Shown here: in pieces, positions 31,027 to 40,235 of the stretch
Position numbering within the stretch: the stretch's first letter is position 1
Layout: each line of letters opens with the position of its first letter
From: a bacterium
GTDB taxonomy: Bacteria; JAMCPX01
Reading direction: 5' to 3'
NCBI GenBank assembly: GCA_021787665.1
Contig: JAJYLN010000017.1
Location: 1 to 52,975 of the forward strand
Length of the DNA stretch: 52,975 nucleotides
Notes under the pieces: model-generated
Databases searched by the model: none
The model's input: the letters and a program-made list of their open reading frames with translations, nothing else
Told to the model about the DNA's origin: nothing
Made by a program: the position numbers and the translations under genes

Positions 31027-32381
31027 CAGCCCTCCCGTTCTATGCCGAGCAGCTTTATCTTCCGTGACAGGTTTTCCCTCGAGATGCCGATCCTGGCAGC
31101 GGTCTTCGTTATGTTCCAGCCGTTCTCCCTGAGCATGCGCAAAATGTAGTCCTTCTCGAAGGCGCTCTTTATAGACTGCAGGCCCCCGGCACCCTGTTGT
31201 TCCTCCAGGCCGGCCCTGTCGTTTCTTACCTCGAGGGGCAGGGCATCGATGTCGATCGTATCGCCCTCCACGAGGACAGACAGTCTTTCGATAAGGTTCT
31301 TGAGCTCCCTGACATTGCCTTTCCAAGCATACCTGCTGAGCATGCCGACCGCCTCGGGCGTTATCGTTTTCTTGTTTTTCGCGATGTCGTTCTTTTCCTT
31401 GAGGAAGTAGTTTACCAGAACCGGTATATCTTCCCTCCTCTCCCGCAGGGGAGGAATGTGTATCGGAATCACATTCAACCGGTAATAGAGGTCCTCTCTG
31501 AACCGCCCGGCCTTTATCTCGTCCCGGATCGGTTTGTTGGTAGCGGCGATGACCCGTATGTCGACGTCTATCGTCTCGTTGCCGCCTATACGTGCGAACC
31601 TTCCCTCTTCGAGTGTTCTCAGCAGCTTCGCCTGCATCCGCAGGCTCATGTCGCCCACCTCGTCGAGGAACAGCGTGCCCTTATCCGCAAGCTCGATCTT
31701 GCCGATGCGCCTCTTGTCCGCCCCGGTAAAGGCACCCTTCTCGTGCCCGAACAGTTCGCTCTCGAGCAGCTCCTCAGGGATTGCCGCACAGTTGACGTCG
31801 ATGAACGGCCTGTTTGTCCTCTGGCTCAAACTGTGGATGGTGTTGGCGACGAGCTCCTTGCCGGTCCCATTCTCGCCCGTAATGAGGACCCAACTGTCCG
31901 ATGGGGCGATGATGGCGATCTTCCTCTTCAGATCTTCCATCACGCCCGAACCGCTTATCAGCTCATACTTTTTCTCTATCTTTACCTTGAGCTGTCTGTT
32001 CTCCTGCTGGAGGTTGAATACCCTGAGACCGTTGCCAATAGCTATCAGCAGCTTGTCCGCCGACAGGGGTTTCTCGATAAAGTCGTATGCACCCAGCTTT
32101 ATAGTCTTCACGGCGGTATCTATCGTCCCGTGTCCGGAGATCATAATCACGATCGTATCGGGGTATTGGTCCTTGATCTTCTTGAGGACCTCTATGCCGT
32201 CTATTCCAGGCAGCCAGATATCGAGCAGGACGACTTGCGGCTCGAAGCCCTTTATGGCCGACAGGGCTTCCGGGCCATCCTTCGCGAGCTTGACATCGTA
32301 GTCCTCGTCGCCCAGTATGCCTGCAATGGTGGAACGTATGAAGTCCTCGTCATCGACGACGAGGACGGTTCGGTTCTTCAT
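31026..32381 (-). CDS. ntrX: NtrC-family sigma-54-dependent response regulator, NtrX-like
   Basis: A 451-residue three-domain regulator. The receiver has D9-D11 acidic residues and phospho-acceptor D54 (VVLLDIWLPGIDG). The AAA+ domain has Walker A GENGTGKE (169-176), the sigma-54 contact loop GAFTGA (216-221), Walker B GTLFLDEVGDM and the arginine region RFREDLYYRLNV. The C-terminal Fis-type helix-turn-helix is ITKTAARIGISRENLSRKI. It activates transcription by sigma-54 RNA polymerase. Encoded directly downstream of, and overlapping, the NtrY-like kinase gene. It is a candidate activator for the sigma-54 promoter at 18606, which is inference. Confidence 0.93.
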   Translation of the reverse strand: MKNRTVLVVDDEDFIRSTIAGILGDEDYDVKLAKDGPEALSAIKGFEPQVVLLDIWLPGIDGIEVLKKIKDQYPDTIVIMISGHGTIDTAVKTIKLGAYDFIEKPLSADKLLIAIGNGLRVFNLQQENRQLKVKIEKKYELISGSGVMEDLKRKIAIIAPSDSWVLITGENGTGKELVANTIHSLSQRTNRPFIDVNCAAIPEELLESELFGHEKGAFTGADKRRIGKIELADKGTLFLDEVGDMSLRMQAKLLRTLEEGRFARIGGNETIDVDIRVIAATNKPIRDEIKAGRFREDLYYRLNVIPIHIPPLRERREDIPVLVNYFLKEKNDIAKNKKTITPEAVGMLSRYAWKGNVRELKNLIERLSVLVEGDTIDIDALPLEVRNDRAGLEEQQGAGGLQSIKSAFEKDYILRMLRENGWNITKTAARIGISRENLSRKIKLLGIEREG

Positions 32382-34591
32382 CAGACTGGTCTGCCTCCAT
32401 TCCTTTCGTGCGGCTCCTCTTCATCTGCGGCGGGTAGCTCTATGATGAACCTTGCCCCCTGGGGCTTATTGTCCTCTACCCGTATCGTACCGTTGTGCTC
32501 GGTGATGATCCGCTGAACAATCGCAAGGCCGAGCCCGGAGCCACCCTTCTTTTTCGAGTAGTATAGATCGAACACCTTCGATTTGTCCAAATCGTCTATA
32601 CCTATCCCGGTGTCAGAGACCTCAATCCTAACGGTCCCCTGCGCGGCGTCGTAGACCGACCGGAGCGTTACGGTGCCGGCGCCGTCGATCGCCCACAGAG
32701 AGTTCTCGATAAGGTTGATAACGACCCTCCTGATCTGGGCCATATCGAACATGATCCGGGGTACGCTTCCGTCCTTGTCGAGGAGGAACCGTATGTCCTT
32801 GTGCGCGGCGGTATAGAGGGTGTAGACCTCGGACAGCAGGTCGTTTACCGAGTTCAGCTTCGGCTGGCTTGCGGGCATTCGGGCGAAGCTGGAGAACTCG
32901 TCCACGAGTTTCCTCAGCTCATCGACCTCAGTTACGATCGTACGGGTGCACTCATCGAACACCTCTCTATCCGATGGTATTACCTCGAGGTACTTCCTCC
33001 GCAGCCGCTCTGCTGAGAGGCGGATAGGCGTTAGCGGGTTCTTTATTTCGTGCGCCATTCTCTTCGCCACCTCCTGCCACGTGGTGATCCGCTGCATCTT
33101 GATGAGGTCCGTGACGTCTTCGAAAACAACGATGTATCCTCCGAGCCTCTTCGCCGGGCCCTTCAGGGTCGTCAGCCTGAGGATGAAGATCTTACTTTGT
33201 CCCTGGGTGCTGACGTTTATCTCCTTTGTAGTCGTCGTCACGTTGGTCCGGCGCATGTCTTTGATCATGTCCTCGGCGGGCTGTATGATGTCCGGAGACA
33301 TGACGTCATGGTAGTACGTGCCAATGGCAGAGGACTGGTCCATGTTCAGCATCCGTGCTGATGCCGCATTGACCGTGGTGATGTGACCGTCCTCATCGAG
33401 GGCGATGACCCCGGCAGAGATGCTGTTCAGGATGGCCTCTATGTATGCCTTGCGCTGCGCCTGCTCTATGTACGCGAGGTTGAGGCTCTCTCTGCCCTGC
33501 TTCAGCTCTTTCGTCATGATGTTGAAGGCGTCGACGAGGTCACCCACCTCGTCCTCGCTCTTTTTCTCGATGCTGACGTCGTAGTCGTTTTCGACGATCT
33601 TCTTTGTCGCGGACACGAGCCCTGCGAGCTGGACCGATATGCCCTTCGCGAGGTACACGCTCAGCCAGATGGAAGAGAAGATCATCAGCAGCGAGATCAG
33701 GACGAGGAACAGTATATAGCTCATTTTGAGGTGGGGTTTGAGGATTTGCTGCTGGCGATACTCGTTGTAGCCCTGTTGGATCTCCGCCATCTTTTCCACG
33801 AGGCTTTTCTGTACGAAGGAGTTGCCCACAACAAGCCCGATGGGCCGCGGAAGCCCGCCGATGTAGAGGGGAGCGAACCCCTTGATCATATCGCTGGTCC
33901 CCATGCTTTCTATGTAGGTCCTGATGGCGCCATGCAGGGCGGCATCCACCATTTTTATATCGGTAGCTTTGAACGGAACGTCGTGCTGTTTGACGAGTGT
34001 CAGGAGCCTTCCGTCCTCGTCGTATACCTCCATTGCCGTGAGGTTGTACTCCTTCATTTTCCGCCTGACAAAATCGTAAAGCTCGGGCTTCGTCTCTGAC
34101 GACAGGATGCCCCTTTCCACGATCCCTTTGCCGATCGCTGCCGAGGAGGAGATCGTGTCCTGGGCAACGTTCTCGTAGTAGGTCTTCGCTATGTCGAGTG
34201 ACTGCGTCAGCGAGCCTTCGACCTGCGTACTGAACCAGCTATTAATCGTATGCGTTATGAATCCCGAGGAGACGATGAACATCACGATCGTCGGTATGAT
34301 AGAGAAGAACACGAACGCGAGTGCGAGCTTTGTCCCGACCTTCATTCTCCCGAACGCCTGCTTCTCTCCGAATATGACCTTGATGGTGTTCCTGATGACG
34401 AGGAACAGCAGCAGCGTTATCAGGACGATGTTCAGGTTTATAAAGCTGAACACGAGAGCGTTTTTCGAGATGGGGACCTTCAGGGACACATGGTATATGT
34501 TTGCTTCCAGGGAGGTCAGGCCTATCAGGAAGGCGATGACAACGATAATGATGAGGAACTCGATGCGTCTCTTTTTCGTCTCAGGATCCAT
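32381..34591 (-). CDS. ntrY: NtrY-like membrane sensor histidine kinase
   Basis: A 736-residue kinase. Three hydrophobic segments lie in the N-terminal 115 residues (FLIIIVVIAFLIGL; VFSFINLNIVLITLLLFLV; LAFVFFSIIPTIVMFIVSS). A ~170-residue extracytoplasmic sensor region follows, then a fourth membrane segment (YILFLVLISLLMIFSSIWLSV), HAMP (KKIVENDYDVSIEKKSEDEVGDL) and a PAS domain (ILNSISAGVIALDEDGHI). The phospho-acceptor His is in MAHEIKNPLTPIRLSAERL, and the ATPase shows NLIENSLWAI, DTGIGI and GGSGLGLAIV. The architecture matches NtrY. The stop overlaps the ntrX start. The signal it senses cannot be inferred. Confidence 0.92.
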   Translation of the reverse strand: MDPETKKRRIEFLIIIVVIAFLIGLTSLEANIYHVSLKVPISKNALVFSFINLNIVLITLLLFLVIRNTIKVIFGEKQAFGRMKVGTKLALAFVFFSIIPTIVMFIVSSGFITHTINSWFSTQVEGSLTQSLDIAKTYYENVAQDTISSSAAIGKGIVERGILSSETKPELYDFVRRKMKEYNLTAMEVYDEDGRLLTLVKQHDVPFKATDIKMVDAALHGAIRTYIESMGTSDMIKGFAPLYIGGLPRPIGLVVGNSFVQKSLVEKMAEIQQGYNEYRQQQILKPHLKMSYILFLVLISLLMIFSSIWLSVYLAKGISVQLAGLVSATKKIVENDYDVSIEKKSEDEVGDLVDAFNIMTKELKQGRESLNLAYIEQAQRKAYIEAILNSISAGVIALDEDGHITTVNAASARMLNMDQSSAIGTYYHDVMSPDIIQPAEDMIKDMRRTNVTTTTKEINVSTQGQSKIFILRLTTLKGPAKRLGGYIVVFEDVTDLIKMQRITTWQEVAKRMAHEIKNPLTPIRLSAERLRRKYLEVIPSDREVFDECTRTIVTEVDELRKLVDEFSSFARMPASQPKLNSVNDLLSEVYTLYTAAHKDIRFLLDKDGSVPRIMFDMAQIRRVVINLIENSLWAIDGAGTVTLRSVYDAAQGTVRIEVSDTGIGIDDLDKSKVFDLYYSKKKGGSGLGLAIVQRIITEHNGTIRVEDNKPQGARFIIELPAADEEEPHERNGGRPV

Positions 34592-34661
34592 GCGGATTTC
34601 CTAAAAGGGTCCTACTTCCCTGTGTGATCATAAAGAAAGAGTTTTCTCTCCTTGGTTCGTT

Positions 34662-35072
34662 CTATTCTGCGTGTTTCTCGTCTATCGCGAGGTTAGCGAG
34701 CATGTCGGCCTCCCTGTTCAGTTCTCGCGGTATGTGCTCCACGACGATGCTCTCGAAATGTACCGCGAGACTCGTGTATACCCTGAAAAGCTTCCGTATG
34801 CTCGGGCTCTTTACCGCGTACCTGCCGTTCAACTGGAACACGAGGAGCTGGGAGTCGGACTTGATCCGCAGCCTCCGGGCACCGATCTGCTTGAGCTTTT
34901 CGAGTGCCAGGATCAGGGCATTATACTCCGCCGTATTGTTTGTTGCGTGACCGATATATCTGGTCAGGTGGATGGGTCCGTTCTCCACGCCGAGGATAAC
35001 GACCCCGCAGCCCGCCTCGCCGGGGTTTCCCCTCGACGCGCCGTCGATGAATACAATTACTTCCTCCTCCAT
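34662..35072 (-). CDS. RNase HI-like protein
   Basis: A 136-residue RNase H-fold protein of the reverse-transcriptase-like RNase HI type. The four acidic catalytic residues appear as D10 (FIDGASRGNPG), E49 (NNTAEYNALILAL), D73 (IKSDSQLLVFQLNG) and D123 (IPRELNREADMLANLAID). It should degrade the RNA strand of RNA-DNA hybrids. No hybrid-binding or phosphatase domain is fused to it. It lies 16 bases downstream of the TPR protein gene, probably in one transcript; ATG 35072 has no strong ribosome site. Confidence 0.9.
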   Translation of the reverse strand: MEEEVIVFIDGASRGNPGEAGCGVVILGVENGPIHLTRYIGHATNNTAEYNALILALEKLKQIGARRLRIKSDSQLLVFQLNGRYAVKSPSIRKLFRVYTSLAVHFESIVVEHIPRELNREADMLANLAIDEKHAE

Positions 35073-35088
35073 AGGGCGGACGAAGGTC

Positions 35089-35838
35089 CTATTTCTTGCC
35101 CTTTATGGAGTCCAGCAGCTTCTGTGCGAGCGGCTTATCGAACATTGCCCAGTCGGCCCGGAAGGTGGGGGTCTTGTAGGTTAAGACCTTGTTCAGTATG
35201 TCCCGCGCCTTGCCGTACTGGTCTTCCTTGATGTAGACCTTGCCCATGATGGCCATCGGCAGGGTAAAGTTGGGGTCCGATTTGAGGGAGTCGTTCAGGA
35301 ACTCGATCGCCTTCTTGTCGCTGCCACCTACTATCCACGGCAGCTCGTAGTACATCTCACCGTAGGCCTCGAGCACGTTCTTGTCCGTCTTGTCGATCGC
35401 GTATGCCTTTCCGAGATATTTTTTGAAGTCGGGCAGCATAAACAGGGAGTTTAAAACGCCCTTGTACTGGCTTACCCTGCCTATGTTTGCCGCACGCCAG
35501 AAGTAACCCATCGCTCCTTTCGGGTTCACTTCCGAGGCCTTTCGGGCTGCTGCCTCCCCGGCCTCGTAGTCTTTCAGGGCGTCGGTATGGGTCGGCACCG
35601 CCTGATCGCCCATGGTCAGATATGCCTTGGACTCGTCTATATACGCCTGATAACGCGTGCCCTGGTCTTTCGAATCCTTTATGATCTGCTTGAACATGGT
35701 TATGGACTTCTGAATGTTTGAGATGTCCTTGTCGTAGTCGTTGAATACCTTCTCGGCATCACCTATGGTCAGCGCAAATGCCCGTACCGCGAACAGGAGC
35801 ATGACGATTGTGGCCGCTATCGTTTTACCTTTCAACAT
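35089..35838 (-). CDS. Exported TPR-repeat protein, TatT-like
   Basis: A 249-residue protein with a signal peptide (MLKGKTIAATIVMLLFAVRAFA) and helical repeats: AYIDESKAYLTMGDQAV, ALKDYEAGEAAARKASEVNPKGAMGYFWRAANIGR, YLGKAYAIDKTDKNVLEAYGEMYYELPWIVGG, KAIEFLNDSLKSDPNFTLPMAIMGKVYIKEDQYGKARDILNKVL. The phrase NPKGAMGYFWRAANIGR resembles TRAP-transporter-associated T components (TatT), but no TRAP genes are nearby. ATG 35838 has a perfect AAGGAGG four bases upstream. Periplasmic and probably a protein- or substrate-binding scaffold; the function is otherwise unknown. Confidence 0.75.
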   Translation of the reverse strand: MLKGKTIAATIVMLLFAVRAFALTIGDAEKVFNDYDKDISNIQKSITMFKQIIKDSKDQGTRYQAYIDESKAYLTMGDQAVPTHTDALKDYEAGEAAARKASEVNPKGAMGYFWRAANIGRVSQYKGVLNSLFMLPDFKKYLGKAYAIDKTDKNVLEAYGEMYYELPWIVGGSDKKAIEFLNDSLKSDPNFTLPMAIMGKVYIKEDQYGKARDILNKVLTYKTPTFRADWAMFDKPLAQKLLDSIKGKK

Positions 35839-35884
35839 ATATCCTCCTTTTATATCTACCGAACGGCGTGCCGTCTGCCGGCAC

Positions 35885-37756
35885 CTACAGGTTTACCTCT
35901 TTTCCCATCTCATGGTACATCTGCTCGATCACATCCCCGTACTTCTCCATGAGGACGCGCCTTTTTACCTTCAGGGTGGGGGTGAGTTCCCCGGTCGCTT
36001 CCGAGAATTCATTTGCCAGAAGCCTGAATTTCTTTATCGTTTCGTAGCGGGCAAGGTGTCCGTTCACTCCGTCGATCACTTCCTTGTAGAGCTGCTGAAC
36101 CCCCGGCTTCCCGATGAGGTCTTCCTTGCTTTGGTACGATATCTGGTTTGCACCTGCGTACTCCTCCAGCGCCTCGAAGCTCGGCACGATGAGTGCGATG
36201 CAGTAAGGCTTCCTGTCGCCGATCATGGCTACCTGCTCCACAAACCTGTTCAGCTTGAGCATGTTTTCAATGGGCTGCGGTGCGATGTTCTTCCCGCCCG
36301 CAGTCACGATGAGGTCCTTTTTTCTATCGGTGATATGGAGGTAACCCTCCTCATCGATGAACCCTATGTCCCCGGTGTAGAACCAGCCGTTTTTATCAAG
36401 CACCTCCGCAGTCATCTCAGGTTTGTTGTAGTATCCCTTCATGATCATCGGCCCCTTGAGGAGTATCTCGCCGTCCTGGGCTATCCTAATCTGGCAGTTC
36501 TTCAGGGGCCTGCCGACAGTACCGTACTTGATATACGCAGGGTCGTTTACCGCGACGACCGGGGAGGTCTCCGTAAGGCCGTAGCCCTCGATGATGTTTA
36601 TACCCATGCCGTGGAAGAACTTACCGAGCTCCGGGGCCAGCGGGGCTCCGCCGGAAATGAAGTACTTTATCCTGCCCCCCAGCTTTTCCCTCACCTTGCG
36701 ATAAACGAGCACGTTACCGACGGCATACTGCAGCCGGAGAGTCAGCGGCACACTGCCGCCGTCAGACTTCGATTCCACGAGTCTGTTTGCCACGTCCATG
36801 GCCCAGTGGAAGACCCGTTTCTCCGTCTGGCTCCCGTGGTCGACTGTCTCGAGGATCCGCGCATAGGCTTTCTCGTATACCCTGGGGACCGAGACCATGA
36901 CGGTCGGCCTGATCTCCTGAAGGTTGGCTATCAGCCTGTCTATGCTTTCTGCTATGGACATGGTAACACCGAAGTACATCATCGCGTAGTAGTCTGCTGT
37001 CCTTGCAAACGAGTGGCTCAGGGGGAGGAAGCACAGGGCCGTCTCCCCTTCGTGCATGAACTGGTTCACCTTTTCCTCGAGTCCTTCGAGGTCGGACATG
37101 ATGTTGTTGTGCGTGAGCATGACGCCCTTGGGCTCCCCGGTGGTTCCGGAGGTATAGATGATCGTGATGAGGTCGTCCGGACCGACGGACTTTGTCCGCT
37201 CCCTGAGCTCGCCGTCGCGGCCGGAGGCCCTGCCCTTGCTGATGAGGGTAGCGAAGGACACCAGTCCATCCTCGGCCCTCTTGTATTTCGACTGCAGGCC
37301 CTCCCTCTCGAAAACGGCCTTGTCCTCCCTGAAGGTCTGGTCCGGCTCCATGATGATGATGCCCTCCAGGGTCTTCAACTTGCTCTTTACCTGAAGTACC
37401 TTGTTGTACTGGATCATCGTTGACACGACGACCGCCCTTGCCTCCGCGTCGTTGATCAGGTACTCTATCTGCCACGGGGTGTTCGTCGGATAGATGGGCA
37501 CGTCCGTGACGCCGATGCTAATCAGGGCAATGTCCGCGAGGTACCATTCGAGCCGGTTCTCAGAGAGGATGCATACCTTGTCTCCCTTCTGGATGCCGAG
37601 CTCCAGAAACCCCATGGCGAGCCAGCTTGCCTGCTCGCTGAAGTCCTTCCACGAGAGGTCCTGCCATCGGCTGTCCGACTTGAACTTCAGCAATGCCCTG
37701 TCCTGATTCTTGGACACTCTGTCCCAGAACATCTCAGGAACCGTCTTATATTCCAT
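35885..37756 (-). CDS. Long-chain fatty-acid-CoA ligase (AMP-forming)
   Basis: A 623-residue adenylate-forming enzyme of the FadD15/eukaryotic-type long-chain acyl-CoA synthetase branch. P-loop YTSGTTGEPKGVMLTH, LPLSHSFARTADYYAM (typical of the long-chain group), EGYGLTETSPVVAVN, adenine/hinge region GWFYTGDIGFIDEEGYLHITDRKKDLIVTAGGKNIAP. It activates fatty acids for degradation or membrane lipid reuse and is probably peripheral to the inner membrane. The start is ATG 37756 with GGGAGGG eight bases upstream, overlapping the end of the phosphatase gene region. Confidence 0.92.
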   Translation of the reverse strand: MEYKTVPEMFWDRVSKNQDRALLKFKSDSRWQDLSWKDFSEQASWLAMGFLELGIQKGDKVCILSENRLEWYLADIALISIGVTDVPIYPTNTPWQIEYLINDAEARAVVVSTMIQYNKVLQVKSKLKTLEGIIIMEPDQTFREDKAVFEREGLQSKYKRAEDGLVSFATLISKGRASGRDGELRERTKSVGPDDLITIIYTSGTTGEPKGVMLTHNNIMSDLEGLEEKVNQFMHEGETALCFLPLSHSFARTADYYAMMYFGVTMSIAESIDRLIANLQEIRPTVMVSVPRVYEKAYARILETVDHGSQTEKRVFHWAMDVANRLVESKSDGGSVPLTLRLQYAVGNVLVYRKVREKLGGRIKYFISGGAPLAPELGKFFHGMGINIIEGYGLTETSPVVAVNDPAYIKYGTVGRPLKNCQIRIAQDGEILLKGPMIMKGYYNKPEMTAEVLDKNGWFYTGDIGFIDEEGYLHITDRKKDLIVTAGGKNIAPQPIENMLKLNRFVEQVAMIGDRKPYCIALIVPSFEALEEYAGANQISYQSKEDLIGKPGVQQLYKEVIDGVNGHLARYETIKKFRLLANEFSEATGELTPTLKVKRRVLMEKYGDVIEQMYHEMGKEVNL

Positions 37757-37757
37757 G

Positions 37758-38588
37758 CTACAATCCCTCCCTGTTCAAGAGTTCCTTGATTGCCGCGGTG
37801 AATCCCTCAGGTCCTATCTTATCTATTTTAACAATATTATGCATACCCGTGTCAACATATTTGCCATCGGGCTTCTGCACGAGAAAGGGTGCATCGACCT
37901 GTCTGAACATGGACTCGTCGTTGCGGCCTTCTCCGATGGCTGCCGTGGTCAGCGCACCGTATACCTTCCTGTAGAGCGACACGAGCACCTGTACTGCGGT
38001 ACCCTTGTCCGTATCGCCCATGAGATGATAGAACCGGGTACCGGGGTACACCCTGAGTTTCTGGAGAGAGGCATAGCGCCTGACGCGGTCGAGAAGGGAA
38101 GGATCCCTGAGGATGAATGGCTCGTCGTACCGTCTTTCCTTGGCCATGGCAGCAAGCCTGATCGGGAGGTTGAGGTACGTCGCGACCTCCTGCACGCTCA
38201 TATCACCGAAGCCAACGACTCTGCCACGGAACTCCCTTTTTATCTGCCCAAACGTCCGGCGCAACTGCCGGTAGTCGGTCCCCAGTCGCAGGACAGCGTA
38301 CTTTCCGGAGGTCCGGAACTGCCCTGGCCGGACGGCCCTCCTGAACGGTGCCGCCTGCCCGCCGGGAATATAGATTGCACCCCCGTTTTCGACGATGAAC
38401 GGGGAGGTGTTGCCGGTCTTCTCCCGGAAATAAATGACCTCGGCATACGACTTGCTTGTGCAGAATATCAACGGGACGGATCGCTCCTTCAGCAGTTCCA
38501 TGCCTTCCCGCGAGTGCTCGTAGGAGTAGGTATAGTAGTCAAGCAACGTGCCATCGAGGTCTGTAAAGACGATCAATCTGGCTTGCAT
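37758..38588 (-). CDS. HAD-IIB phosphatase, mannosyl-3-phosphoglycerate phosphatase-like
   Basis: A 276-residue haloacid dehalogenase-fold phosphatase. Motif I is FTDLDGTLLD (nucleophile D10, acid D12), motif II FCTSKS, and the capping C2B domain contains the region PFIVENGGAIYIPGG. Motif III/IV is MGDTDKGTAVQVL and GEGRNDESMF. ENGGAI and the K-G-T context fit the MPGP family, which makes mannosylglycerate or glucosylglycerate, compatible solutes. The matching synthase is not in the window, so the substrate is uncertain. It sits between the aminoacylase and acyl-CoA ligase genes on the same strand. Confidence 0.8.
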   Translation of the reverse strand: MQARLIVFTDLDGTLLDYYTYSYEHSREGMELLKERSVPLIFCTSKSYAEVIYFREKTGNTSPFIVENGGAIYIPGGQAAPFRRAVRPGQFRTSGKYAVLRLGTDYRQLRRTFGQIKREFRGRVVGFGDMSVQEVATYLNLPIRLAAMAKERRYDEPFILRDPSLLDRVRRYASLQKLRVYPGTRFYHLMGDTDKGTAVQVLVSLYRKVYGALTTAAIGEGRNDESMFRQVDAPFLVQKPDGKYVDTGMHNIVKIDKIGPEGFTAAIKELLNREGL

Positions 38589-38641
38589 ATCTGCGCCCTA
38601 TTATTCAAATAAGTGCGATGAAAAGTGTACCACTGCTGCGA

Positions 38642-40231
38642 TCATCGTGTGGTATGACGGAGCATACGTCCTGGCAGGGCCTTCGTGTGTACGCCCCCGC
38701 TCACGACCACTACGCCGTTGACGATTACCGTATCGATGCCTGACGGATAGACGTGCGGCTGCACGTAGGTCGCCTTGTCTTCCATCCGGTCCGGGGAGAA
38801 GATAACGAGGTCTGCGAACCATCCTTCCCGTATCATGCCTCTCTGCCCTATGCCCATCCTCGCCGCAGGAAACGACGTCATCTTATAGACCGCCTGTTCC
38901 ATGCTCAGGAGGCCTGTCCTTACGAAGTCGCTGAACACGCGCGGGTAGGTGCCGTAGGCCCTTGGATGGGGCTTACCTTCATGGAGGGGACCATAATCCG
39001 CTCTCAGTCCTGCGTCCGAGCCGATAGACACGTAGGGCTTCGCGAGTATGCGCCTGAGGTTGTCCTCGTTCATAGCGAAGTAGATGGCGGTCGTCATGAG
39101 CCTGTCCCTGCTGAGGATATGGAATATGGCCTCGAGCGGCCCCATGCGGAGATGCTCCGCGATGGCCGGGATGGCCATGCCTTCGAACTGCTTGAACTCT
39201 TCACTAAAGCACTGCGAGAGCATGATCCGCGAGAAATAATCCTTCAGGTCGAGGTGCTGGAGCGCGACCTCATGCTCTATCTGCTGTCTTGTCCGGTGGT
39301 CTTCAATCCTGTGTAAGGCTGCTTCCGTAGAGTCAGCAAACACCCAGTCCGGAAGGACGGATGCGAGTCCGGTATATGCAGACAGATAGGGATACCTGTC
39401 CGCGGTGACGTCCATACCCTTTCCTCTGGCGGCCTCTATGGTATCGAACACCCGGTCGAGTTTGCTCCAGTTTTCCGGGTGCATGGTTTTGAGATGGCTT
39501 ATCTCGACCGGCAGGCCCGCCTCCCTCCCGATCTCTATTGCCTCCTCGACAGACTCTACCAGTGTTCTGCCCTCGGACCGCATGTGGGTCGCATAGATGC
39601 CCCCGGCATCTGCGACGGCCTTTGCAAGGCCTATGATCTCCCGGGTGTCAGCATATGCGCCGGGTGTGTAAGCGAGGCCGGTGGACATGCCGAACGCCCC
39701 GGACTGCATGGACTCCTTCACCCGTGCCATCATGCTGTCCATCTCCCCGGCCGTCGGTCTTGCCGCCCTCCTGCCCATGACTGAGCCCCGGATGGTGCCG
39801 TGGCCCACGAGCATGGCGATGTTCACCGCAGTACCGTTCTTGTCGACCAGCCCGATGTAATCGGAAAGGCCCTTTATGTCCAGTCTGAGCCGGTAGCTAT
39901 CGAAGTACTGCTCTTCCCTCTCCTGTCGTATGATACCGTCGACCGGGGCTACCGAGTAACCGCAGTTGCCGTTGACCTCGGTCGTCACGCCCTGTCTGAC
40001 CTTGCTCTCCGCATAGGGGTTGACCAGTATATGGTAGTCCGAGTGCGCGTGGATATCGATGAAGCCGGGGCAGACCGCCCTACCCGATGCGTCTATGATA
40101 GTATCGGCGCTCAGAGAAGTCCTTGCTATACGGCTTATCCTGTCCCCGGCTATCTCGATGTCGGCATAATAGCCGCTCTCTCCGCTCCCGTCCAGAACGA
40201 GGCCATTTTTTATGACAGTGGTGCCGGCCAT
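38642..40231 (-). CDS. N-acyl-D-amino-acid deacylase (D-aminoacylase), amidohydrolase superfamily
   Basis: A 529-residue zinc amidohydrolase removing acyl groups from N-acyl-D-amino acids, useful in peptidoglycan peptide or D-amino-acid recycling. Metal-site motifs: PGFIDIHAHSDYH, GNCGYSVAPV (bridging Cys typical of D-aminoacylases), ATHMRSEG, ISHLKTMH and the catalytic Asp in IGSDAGLRADYG. The C-terminal strand PGFID/GWFADLVIFSPDRM closes the small beta-domain. No signal peptide. It starts four bases after the stop-proximal end of the methyltransferase gene on the same strand, indicating co-transcription. Confidence 0.9.
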   Translation of the reverse strand: MAGTTVIKNGLVLDGSGESGYYADIEIAGDRISRIARTSLSADTIIDASGRAVCPGFIDIHAHSDYHILVNPYAESKVRQGVTTEVNGNCGYSVAPVDGIIRQEREEQYFDSYRLRLDIKGLSDYIGLVDKNGTAVNIAMLVGHGTIRGSVMGRRAARPTAGEMDSMMARVKESMQSGAFGMSTGLAYTPGAYADTREIIGLAKAVADAGGIYATHMRSEGRTLVESVEEAIEIGREAGLPVEISHLKTMHPENWSKLDRVFDTIEAARGKGMDVTADRYPYLSAYTGLASVLPDWVFADSTEAALHRIEDHRTRQQIEHEVALQHLDLKDYFSRIMLSQCFSEEFKQFEGMAIPAIAEHLRMGPLEAIFHILSRDRLMTTAIYFAMNEDNLRRILAKPYVSIGSDAGLRADYGPLHEGKPHPRAYGTYPRVFSDFVRTGLLSMEQAVYKMTSFPAARMGIGQRGMIREGWFADLVIFSPDRMEDKATYVQPHVYPSGIDTVIVNGVVVVSGGVHTKALPGRMLRHTTR

Positions 40232-40235
40232 CGGG

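Noticed and set aside
31197-32516. 439-codon frame antisense to ntrX
   Set aside because: Opposite an unmistakable three-domain regulator; no independent evidence of coding.
35741-37423. 560-codon frame antisense to the acyl-CoA ligase
   Set aside because: It lies opposite a well-conserved enzyme gene and reads as low-information Leu/Val/His/Arg-rich sequence.
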